DNA of 14,227 bases, from contig CAMDCC010000042.1 of NCBI GenBank assembly GCA_945889545.1, forward strand, positions 1-14,227. The letters are read 5' to 3'. The translations under genes were made by a program, and so were the position numbers. Of the stretch, positions 8,635 through 14,227 are shown piece after piece; position 1 is the stretch's first letter, and each line of letters begins with the position of its first letter. The notes beneath the pieces are model-generated. The model saw nothing but the letters and a program-made list of their open reading frames with translations. It did not search any database and was not told the DNA's origin. Source of the stretch: Bifidobacterium breve (lineage in GTDB: Bacteria > Actinomycetota > Acidimicrobiia > IMCC26256 > PALSA-555).

Positions 8635-9996
8635 CTCGGCGCATCCGCCGATCCATTCGCTCAGCACCCCCACGATCACCAGGGGGAACGCGAGCAGGAA
8701 CCAGCGGCGCGTCGACCCGCCCCAGCGCAACGCGTTGCCCGTGACGCGCGTGAGTCGTCGAGGCACACCGAGCAGCGTGAGCCCCACGATTCGCCGCGTC
8801 CGACGCCACCCCCGTTTCGGGGAATCGGCCAGCAGGCGCCGCGCCGCACGCCGTCCCGCAGCGAACCGGTGGCGCACGAGTCGCGCGGGATTCCGTGAGT
8901 CGTTGTGCTCGACCATCACGAATGTAGGCTCGTGGTACGCGCCATAGCCGCGACTGAACAGCTCGTCGTTCACCGCGGCGATCGGATCGTCGCTCGCGCC
9001 GCCGTCGAAATCTCCAATGCTGAGCAGGGCAGCGCGCGCGTACGAGCAACGGTGCGGTGGTTGGAGAAGCTCACCAGCGGGCGCGTTCGGCAAGGCCGTG
9101 CTGTGCTCGAGAAAGTGTCGAGCCCATCCCGACAGCGTTTTCGTGGTGTTCTGTTGCGTACCGCTCACCATCGCGTAGCCGCGCTGGTGCGCGGCGATAC
9201 ACGCGGCGGCGGCCTCGATGCGGTCAGGTTCGTCGGGCGCGACGACGATGACCGAGAGAGCGTACGTGCCGTCGGCCGAGCGTGGCCCGCGATACGCCGT
9301 GTTCGCGATGACCGGCAGGTCGACCGGTCGGGGCCACCATCGGACGAGTCGACCAGGCGGAGTGAGCAGGTGCGAGTATTCAGACTGGAACTCAAGATGG
9401 GGATCGGCCTCCCGGTACTTGGCGAACCGCTGCTGGCGACGATCTTCCGTGGCGCTCGCGAGATGTTGGATGCGGAACGTGGTGCGGCGCCAACGGTCGG
9501 GCGGGATCGACGTAGGAAGCGGAACGAAATGGAGACGATCCGACGGGAACGTCTGGCCGGGTTCGAAGGGAAACAAGCGACCGACCCACAACGAAGCGTC
9601 GTCGTAGTGCTCCAGCCCGTCGATCATCCGGTACACCCGGAGCAGGTACGCGGCGTCGCGCGCTGCGCCGCCGTCGACGAAGGCGCGCAGCGCGACCGCG
9701 TCGGTGGGGTCGATGCGCTCGTCGGCGTCGAGCGAGATCACCCAATCCGGTTCGAGCTCGGCCGCCGCTTCGAGCAGCCGAGCGCGGTTCGCGGCGTCGT
9801 CCCAGCCGCGGTAGTCGGACCGGCGCGGATTGGTGAGCACGCGCTGCACCAACGGATGAGCTTCGAGCACTGCTCGCGTTTCGTCGGTGCTGCCGTCGTC
9901 GAGCGCCACGATTGCGTCGGCGAATCGTGCGACCGATTCGAAGTACTCCGACAGATCGTGTGCACAGTTGCGCGCCGGAAGCAAGCAGACGAACAT
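8608..9996 (-). CDS. GT2 glycosyltransferase with degenerate second GT2-like domain
   Basis: This is a 462-residue protein. Residues 1-240 form a complete GT2 domain: FVCLLPARNCAHDL (2-15), the nucleotide-binding LDDGSTDET (32-40) and the DxD motif SLDADER (88-94), close to the WaaE-like single-sugar transferases. From about 247 a second unit begins with LSVIVVAP but jumps directly to CIAAHQRGYAMVSGT. It lacks the stretch that in its neighbours carries the RNAG and DxD motifs, then resumes the C-terminal half (SYARAALLSIGDF, then SDD in place of GED, N in place of the conserved R). A hydrophobic helix at 431-450 ends the protein. The first domain is probably catalytic; the second looks like a remnant or binding module. 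ATG 9996 is chosen for its AGGGG site about 8-9 nt upstream; a longer in-frame start at 10038 would overlap the divergent gene. Confidence 0.85.
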   Translation of the reverse strand: MFVCLLPARNCAHDLSEYFESVARFADAIVALDDGSTDETRAVLEAHPLVQRVLTNPRRSDYRGWDDAANRARLLEAAAELEPDWVISLDADERIDPTDAVALRAFVDGGAARDAAYLLRVYRMIDGLEHYDDASLWVGRLFPFEPGQTFPSDRLHFVPLPTSIPPDRWRRTTFRIQHLASATEDRRQQRFAKYREADPHLEFQSEYSHLLTPPGRLVRWWPRPVDLPVIANTAYRGPRSADGTYALSVIVVAPDEPDRIEAAAACIAAHQRGYAMVSGTQQNTTKTLSGWARHFLEHSTALPNAPAGELLQPPHRCSYARAALLSIGDFDGGASDDPIAAVNDELFSRGYGAYHEPTFVMVEHNDSRNPARLVRHRFAAGRRAARRLLADSPKRGWRRTRRIVGLTLLGVPRRLTRVTGNALRWGGSTRRWFLLAFPLVIVGVLSEWIGGCAELLRHRPSE

Positions 9997-10030
9997 CGCC
10001 GAGCCCCTTCGCACTGTGACGGATGAGCCT

Positions 10031-10981
10031 GTGACCAACCCGAATGTAGCGTCAGGCGGCGCGGCGGATCACGCCGTTGACGTGATCATCCCGACACGAA
10101 ACCGGTGGGAGCTCACGCGAGACGCGATCGAGTCGGTGCGCGCGCAGACGTACGCCAACTGGCGACTCGTTGTGGTCGACGACGCGAGCGACGACGGCAG
10201 CACCGAACGGCTTGCGACGATCGCCGCGGCTGATGATCGCATCACGCTCGTCCGACAACCCGTGCAGGGCGGTTCGAATGCCGCGCGCCAGGCCGGACTC
10301 GACGCATCGACGGCACCGCTCGTTGCCACGCTCGACAGCGACGACCTCTGGCGCCCGGCAAAGCTCGAACGCCAGGTGCGGCTGCTGTGCGATCCCGAAT
10401 CGAATGGCACGGGCCTCGTCGTCTGCTGGCACGAGTACGAGCGGATCGAGGACAGACACCGGGGCTCAGTGCAGCGGCCCTCCTTCGACGGCCGCGTGAA
10501 TCCCCTCACCTCCTACAACATGAGCACCCCATTGGTCGCGCGCGCCGCGCTCGAGGCTGCCGGCGGGTTCACCGCGCCGGGTGGTGCGTGGTTCCGCACC
10601 AGCGAGCACGTCGATCTGTTCGTGCGGCTCACAGCGCAGGCCGCGGTCGCCGTCGTCCCCGAGATGCTCGTCGAGTGCCGCCACCATCGCGGCACGCGCA
10701 ACAGCGACGCCCAGGGCACGCAGCAGGCGGCCGCCGAAGCCGTGGCGCTGCTGGCCACACTCGAACCCGGGCTCAGCGATCGGCCCCGCATCCGGGCATG
10801 GCTCCGGGCGTGGGTCGGGGCGCGCCACCTCGCCATCGGCGATCGCCGGGCTGGGATCTCGTACCTCCGGTCGGCGTGCGCGGCAGCCGATCTGCGAACC
10901 GCGGCGCGGGTCCTGCGCGCGTACGGTCCGTTCACGGTGAAGCAGGTCGTCCGTTCTGCATTCGGTCGAGGTGCACGCTGA
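10031..10981 (+). CDS. GT2 family glycosyltransferase (GT-A fold)
   Basis: This 316-residue cytoplasmic-type GT-A enzyme transfers a sugar from a nucleotide donor. Visible motifs are DVIIPTRNRW (17-26), the strand LVVVDDASDDGS (46-57), GGSNAARQAGLD (80-91) and a canonical DxD region LDSDDLWRPAKL (101-112). WFRTSEHVDLFVRL (187-200) holds the acceptor-side acidic residues. It is a more ordinary GT2 than its neighbours and shares no special similarity with the fusion protein. The start is GTG 10031, with a weak GGATGAG stretch upstream; GTG 10016 is an alternative adding five residues. Its start is 34 bp from that of the divergent GT2 gene, so the two share a very tight promoter region. Its stop overlaps a possible CTG start of the next gene. 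Confidence 0.87.
   Translation: MTNPNVASGGAADHAVDVIIPTRNRWELTRDAIESVRAQTYANWRLVVVDDASDDGSTERLATIAAADDRITLVRQPVQGGSNAARQAGLDASTAPLVATLDSDDLWRPAKLERQVRLLCDPESNGTGLVVCWHEYERIEDRHRGSVQRPSFDGRVNPLTSYNMSTPLVARAALEAAGGFTAPGGAWFRTSEHVDLFVRLTAQAAVAVVPEMLVECRHHRGTRNSDAQGTQQAAAEAVALLATLEPGLSDRPRIRAWLRAWVGARHLAIGDRRAGISYLRSACAAADLRTAARVLRAYGPFTVKQVVRSAFGRGAR
10968..10971 (+). promoter_or_regulatory. GAGG ribosome-binding site placed for a CTG start
   Basis: GAGG (part of GAGGTG) sits six bases before CTG 10978, inside the end of the preceding GT2 gene. The CTG overlaps that gene's stop as CTGA. No comparable site precedes any in-frame GTG of the next gene (11005, 11017, 11029, 11035). Confidence 0.3.
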
Positions 10982-10995
10982 GCGCGCCCTCGGTT

Positions 10996-11031
10996 TCACC
11001 CACGGTGTCGCCCACAGTGTCGCCCACAGTG
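10996..11031 (+). repeat. Three tandem 12-bp repeats (Ser-Pro-Thr-Val) at a gene start
   Basis: TCACCCACGGTG is followed by two identical copies of TCGCCCACAGTG. Each unit encodes SPTV and ends in an in-frame GTG. The array lies exactly where the stand-alone GT2 protein begins, so copy-number change by slippage would alter only the N-terminal tail and the number of possible starts. Confidence 0.85.
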
Positions 11032-11922
11032 TCGGTGGTCGTCTTCGGGTACCGGAACGAGTCGACGGCCGTCGCCGCGGTGGCGTCGGTGCGCGAACAG
11101 GCCGCCGCCGACCTTGCGGGGTCTGAAGCGATGGAGATCATCTTTGTCACTTCGGGCGGCGACAGCTCGGCTGCGCTCGTGCGTGCGCACGCCACCGATG
11201 TGACCGTGATCGAATCGCCCACTCGCTGGCTCCCCGGCGCCGCGCGCAACGCGGGTGTGGCCGCGACGACAGGCCCCGTCGTTGCGTTCCTCGAGGCCGA
11301 CTGCGAGGCCGAGCCCGGCTGGCTGGCCTCCCGTCTCGAGGCCCATCGCGGCGGGCATCCCGTGGTGGCGTCGGCGATGACGTGCAGCGGACCGAGCCGC
11401 CCGTGGTCGTGGGCCGGTCACTACACCGTGTTCCGCGCCCGGCTCCCGGGCCAACCGGCCGGGCCGCTCGCGCCCGACGACCCGGCCGCCCACGGATTGT
11501 CGTTCGCGCGCGACGTGCTCGACCGCATCGGCCCGTTCGACGAGACGCTGCGCATCGGCGAGGACACCGACACGCTCCAGCGGCTGCGCGATCTCGGGAT
11601 CGACGTGTGGTTCGAGCCGCAGGCGCGGACCGGGCACCGAGGTCCGAGGTCCACACGCGAGCTGCTGGCCGACGCGTATCACCGCGGCCGACGATCGGCC
11701 GATTACGCCCGCCTCGGCGGAGAACGCGTCGACCCGGTGCTCGCAGTGGTGCGATTCGTGCCCCGGTGGCTCCGCGAGCTGTATGGCACGGTTGTCAGTG
11801 CGTGGCGCCGGGGGCGGGGCGAGCGATGGCGGATCGTGGTCGCACTGCCGTGGATCGCGATAGCCACCGCGGCCCGCCGCGCCGGCTACACCGCCGAACA
11901 GCTCCGGACGCGCGACGACTGA
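11005..11922 (+). CDS. Stand-alone GT2 glycosyltransferase, paralogue of the fusion's GT domain
   Basis: From GTG 11005 this is a 305-residue GT2 protein. VSVVVFGYRNES (9-20), SPTRWLPGAARNAG (71-84), the donor/metal region FLEADCEAEPGW (95-106), GLSFARDVLDRIGPF (164-178) and RIGEDTDTLQR (183-193) all match, segment for segment, the GT half of the sulfotransferase fusion. The basic hydrophobic tail GERWRIVVALPWIAIATAARR also corresponds. DxD is again incomplete (EAD). It should be a sugar transferase acting in the same pathway. The start is uncertain: GTG 11005 is the conservative choice, but CTG 10978 overlaps the upstream stop (CTGA) and has GAGG six bases before it, giving 314 residues. It lies downstream of the other GT2 gene in one probable operon and ends 3 bp from the convergent deacetylase. 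Confidence 0.85.
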   Translation: MSPTVSPTVSVVVFGYRNESTAVAAVASVREQAAADLAGSEAMEIIFVTSGGDSSAALVRAHATDVTVIESPTRWLPGAARNAGVAATTGPVVAFLEADCEAEPGWLASRLEAHRGGHPVVASAMTCSGPSRPWSWAGHYTVFRARLPGQPAGPLAPDDPAAHGLSFARDVLDRIGPFDETLRIGEDTDTLQRLRDLGIDVWFEPQARTGHRGPRSTRELLADAYHRGRRSADYARLGGERVDPVLAVVRFVPRWLRELYGTVVSAWRRGRGERWRIVVALPWIAIATAARRAGYTAEQLRTRDD

Positions 11923-11925
11923 CGA

Positions 11926-12579
11926 TCAGAGCGCGACGAACTGGTAGCCGAGCTCGTGAGCGCCGTCGATGATGGTGGGCAGGGCGGCGACCGTGATCGT
12001 TGCGTCGGACCTTCCGTCGTGCAGGATCACGATCCGTCCCGGCGCAAGGTGCTCGAGCACATGGTTGGCGAGCGCGTCTGGCGATGGGCGACGCCAGTCT
12101 TTGGGATCCACGCTCCACATCACCGGCACGAGCTGGCGAACCAGGATGCGCTCGGTCGCAATCGCGTTGATGTGGCCGTAGGGAGGCCGGACGTACCGGG
12201 GCGCGGCACCCGTCGTTGCGGTGAGGAGGCTGACGCATCGGTCGAGCTCGTCGTCGAGCGCGGCCGCGGTCAGCTCGGTGAAGCGCGTGTGGGTCCACCC
12301 GTGGACGCCGACGGTGTGCCCAGCGTCGGCCAGCGCGCGCGTGAGATCGGGCTCGCCCGAGGCCGCGTCGCCGGTCACGAAGAACGTGGCGGCCACGCCG
12401 GCAGCGGCCAGCGCGTCGAGCACCGCAGGCGTCGACTGCGGATGCGGACCATCGTCGAAGGTGAGGGCGACCACGGGATCGTCCTCTTCGAAGCCTCCGT
12501 CGGGCAGCTCCCACAGGTGGCGCACCACCACGGGCGCCGAGCGTCGTGCCACACCCGAGATCCTGACACCGCGCCACAC
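11926..12579 (-). CDS. Polysaccharide deacetylase (NodB homology domain, CE4)
   Basis: This 217-residue CE4 deacetylase has all five motifs: TFDDGP (40-45, catalytic D42 and metal D43), HGWTH (93-97, metal H93 and H97), RPPYG (131-135), the DPKDW segment (158-162) and ILHDG (185-189). The family removes N- or O-acetyl groups from chitin-like, peptidoglycan or exopolysaccharide chains, using Zn or a similar metal. No signal peptide or membrane anchor is apparent; the first 20 residues are arginine-rich, so either a cytoplasmic substrate or an unusual export route applies. The start GTG 12579 has AGGAAG about seven bases upstream; the frame stays open to 12960, but that part lies opposite the fusion gene and is rejected. 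Its position among GT2 and sulfotransferase genes suggests it trims the same glycan. Confidence 0.87.
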   Translation of the reverse strand: MWRGVRISGVARRSAPVVVRHLWELPDGGFEEDDPVVALTFDDGPHPQSTPAVLDALAAAGVAATFFVTGDAASGEPDLTRALADAGHTVGVHGWTHTRFTELTAAALDDELDRCVSLLTATTGAAPRYVRPPYGHINAIATERILVRQLVPVMWSVDPKDWRRPSPDALANHVLEHLAPGRIVILHDGRSDATITVAALPTIIDGAHELGYQFVAL

Positions 12580-12635
12580 GGTGCCGCTTCCTACTTCCTC
12601 GAGGGAGGCTCCGAGCCAGGTTGGCGACCTCGCCC

Positions 12636-12641
12636 TACCAT
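12636..12641 (+). promoter_or_regulatory. Candidate -10 box (TACCAT), leaderless, fusion copy 2
   Basis: CTACCAT lies seven bases before TTG 12649, in the same place as CTACGAT before copy 1. No Shine-Dalgarno is present. The 69-bp gap 12580-12648 also has to hold the deacetylase promoter on the other strand. Confidence 0.35.
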
Positions 12642-12648
12642 CTCGACC

Positions 12649-14227
12649 TTGACTGCACCGTCGGTGGAGCGCGGCGACACACCAACGACGACGATCTTCG
12701 TGCACGTCCCCAAGACCGCGGGAACGTCGCTGTTGGCGATGCTCCGCCAGGAGCACGGGCGCGAGGCGGTGTGGCGCATGTACGGCGAGGAGCGCGCGCT
12801 CGTCGAGCAGTTCCGCGCCCTCCCTGCCGGCGAGCGTGCGGGGATCCGCGCCGTCATGGGCCATGTGGCGTTCGGGCTCCACCATTTCGTCGCTGGTCCC
12901 GTCCGCTACGTGACGATGCTGCGCGATCCGATCGACCGCGTCATCTCGCACTACCACCACGCGCGACGCGTCACGTCGGAACCATGGGCGCTGCGGGCGC
13001 TCGAGGGTGTGGAGTCGCTCGCCGACTATGTGACCCGTTCATCAGAATCGCCGGTGCTCAACAACGCGCACGTACGCCTCTTGGGCGGTGATCTCCGCGA
13101 GCCCGAGCGTCCACCGTCGCGACACACGCTGGACCGCGCGAAGCGCAACCTCGAGCACTTCGCAGTCGTGGGCCTCCAGGAGCGCTTCGACGAGTCGATG
13201 CTGCTGATGCGCCGCGCGCTCGGTTGGGGTTGGCCGTCACTCAGGGAGCACAACGTCACGGCGGATCGACCCGCGGTTGACACGCTCGACGCCGACACCC
13301 GCGATCTGATCGCGGAGCACAACGCATTGGACATCGAGCTCTACGAGTTCGGCCGGGCGTGCTTCGAGCGTCAGCTCGCCGCGTACGGGCCGGGGCTCCA
13401 CGAGGATCTCGCCACGTTGCGGGACCGACGCACCGCGACCGCAACCGCAACCGCAACCGACGACGGCTTGCATCTCTCCGCGGTGGTGATGGGCTACGGC
13501 AACGAAGCCACGATCGTCGAGGCGGCGCGGTCGTTGCTCGTGCAGGCGACCCAAAACTCGGCGAGCGGCGGTCGAATGGAGGTCGTAGCCGTTGTCTCGG
13601 GTGGCGACCGATCCGCGGAGCTCCTGCACGAGCACTTCCCCGACCTGCGCGTCGTGGACTCCCCCACGAGCCTGCTGCCCGGCGGCGCGCGCAACGTCGG
13701 GATCGCCCACACGCACGGGGCGATCGTGGCGTTCCTCGCCGGGGACTGCATCGCCGCGCCGGGCTGGGTGGCCGCGCGAATCTCTGCCCATCGCGCGGGT
13801 CATGAGGTTGTGGCCGGTGCAATGCGCGTGGCCGACCGTGCCGGTCTCCTCGCGCGTGCCGAACTCTCCTTGCTCCACTCGGCGCGACTCGCATGGGGCC
13901 CGGCCCGCCACGCTTCACGCCTGCAGGAGCGGGACCTCTCGTTCACCCGCCGGGTGCTCAACGAGATCGGTCCGTTCCGCGACGATGTGCGGATCGGCGA
14001 AGACCTGTTCGCGACGTTTCACCTGCATGCGAGCGGGATCCCCGTGTGGTTCGACCCGTCGATCGTCGCGGAGCACGTCGGCCCTGCGTCGTTCCGGGCG
14101 TTCCTGCGCGATCAACACACGCGCGGACGGCGTGAGAGTGAGTGGGATGCGATGCAGGGCGGGTTCCCTCGCCGATGGTTCGACGCTGTCCCCTGGTTTG
14201 GCGTCGTGCTGCGCGGGTGCACGCGCT
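12649..14227 (+). CDS. Sulfotransferase-glycosyltransferase (GT2) fusion protein, copy 2 (3' end beyond window)
   Basis: Translating by hand from TTG 12649 (the position of copy 1's GTG; the next in-frame GTG is 12664) gives an uninterrupted frame of 526 codons to the window end. The order and motifs equal copy 1: phosphosulfate loop IFVHVPKTAGTSL (16-28), LRDPIDRVISHYH, then a linker, then GT2 with VVMGYGNE, LLPGGARNVG, FLAGDC and RIGED. Differences include one extra Thr near the N-terminus, one lost Asp (EERALV for EERDALV), a linker lengthened by two Ala-Thr units, R to S in SPTSLLPGG, and H instead of the conserved R after GED. Sulfotransferase residues are intact, so this half should be active; GT activity is less certain. 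Copy 1 predicts about 51 further codons, including the hydrophobic tail, to the right. Confidence 0.85.
   Translation, partial: MTAPSVERGDTPTTTIFVHVPKTAGTSLLAMLRQEHGREAVWRMYGEERALVEQFRALPAGERAGIRAVMGHVAFGLHHFVAGPVRYVTMLRDPIDRVISHYHHARRVTSEPWALRALEGVESLADYVTRSSESPVLNNAHVRLLGGDLREPERPPSRHTLDRAKRNLEHFAVVGLQERFDESMLLMRRALGWGWPSLREHNVTADRPAVDTLDADTRDLIAEHNALDIELYEFGRACFERQLAAYGPGLHEDLATLRDRRTATATATATDDGLHLSAVVMGYGNEATIVEAARSLLVQATQNSASGGRMEVVAVVSGGDRSAELLHEHFPDLRVVDSPTSLLPGGARNVGIAHTHGAIVAFLAGDCIAAPGWVAARISAHRAGHEVVAGAMRVADRAGLLARAELSLLHSARLAWGPARHASRLQERDLSFTRRVLNEIGPFRDDVRIGEDLFATFHLHASGIPVWFDPSIVAEHVGPASFRAFLRDQHTRGRRESEWDAMQGGFPRRWFDAVPWFGVVLRGCTR
13435..13458 (+). repeat. Hexanucleotide repeat in the inter-domain linker
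   Basis: GCGACC is followed by three perfect GCAACC units, encoding alternating Ala-Thr between the sulfotransferase and GT2 domains of copy 2. Copy 1 has only GCGACC GTCACC at this site (7687-7698). The repeat length is a multiple of three, so expansion keeps the frame. Confidence 0.85.

Larger units (their letters stand above)
12624..14227 (+). repeat. Long direct repeat, copy 2 (continues past window end)
   Basis: This is the partner of 6875-8467, in the same orientation, about 5.75 kb apart (offset 5748 at the start codon, 5760 at the window end). It includes the promoter-like stretch and at least 526 codons of the fusion gene. Recombination between the copies would remove the deacetylase and three GT genes. 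Confidence 0.9.

Noticed and set aside
10387..11004. N-terminal extension of the stand-alone GT2 to 10387
   Set aside because: It overlaps the upstream GT2 gene in another frame and reads as an arginine-rich shadow. The GT2 fold begins at about 11029.
12580..12960. Extension of the deacetylase frame upstream to 12960
   Set aside because: This stretch lies opposite the start of fusion copy 2, and the same minus-strand shadow exists opposite copy 1. GTG 12579 has a ribosome binding site and the CE4 domain fits without the extension.
13435..13458. Hexamer repeats considered as a CRISPR or regulatory array
   Set aside because: The units are 6 bp with no spacers and lie within a coding linker; simple slippage explains them.

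Overview
The window is GC-rich, densely coded DNA with frequent GTG starts. The one-polypeptide double-ATPase peptide transporter subunit and the small coiled-coil protein at the left edge (a type I recall from actinobacteria) suggest a high-GC actinobacterium. Acidimicrobiia-like is a guess; no rRNA or tRNA is present to settle it.

Region 1 (1-1201) holds small housekeeping-type genes. These are the start of a minus-strand coiled-coil protein cut by the window edge, with an odd 8-codon leader ORF in front of it, an antibiotic-biosynthesis-monooxygenase-fold protein (332-640, minus), and a TfoX N-terminal domain protein (869-1201, plus). The last two diverge from a 228-bp intergenic region that carries a perfect palindrome.

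Region 2 (1209-6783, minus strand) is a complete peptide/nickel-type ABC importer operon in the order binding protein, DppB-like permease, DppC-like permease, fused DppD-DppF ATPase. Spacers are 7-17 bp, so it is almost certainly one transcript. A strong hairpin abuts the ribosome binding site of the first gene.

Region 3 (6875-14227) is a glycan-modification locus. Its core is an unusual two-domain protein: an N-terminal PAPS-type sulfotransferase joined to a C-terminal family-2 glycosyltransferase (GT2). It is present twice, as a complete copy at 6901-8634 and a second copy at 12649 that runs off the right edge. The copies form a direct repeat of at least 1.6 kb that includes the presumed promoter. 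Between them lie a convergent GT2 with a degenerate second GT domain (8608-9996, minus), a classical GT2 (10031-10981), a stand-alone GT2 that is a paralogue of the GT half of the fusion (about 11005-11922), and a polysaccharide deacetylase (11926-12579, minus). Together these suggest assembly and decoration (sulfation, deacetylation) of a surface polysaccharide or glycoconjugate. No flippase, polymerase or PAPS synthesis gene is in the window, so the product is inference.

The most notable observations are the duplicated sulfotransferase-GT2 fusion, its linker lengthened by a hexanucleotide repeat, an internally deleted GT domain in the neighbour, a 12-bp repeat of possible start codons at 11 kb, and recurring CTACnn(T) -10-like hexamers 6-8 nt before start codons, which suggest leaderless mRNAs.
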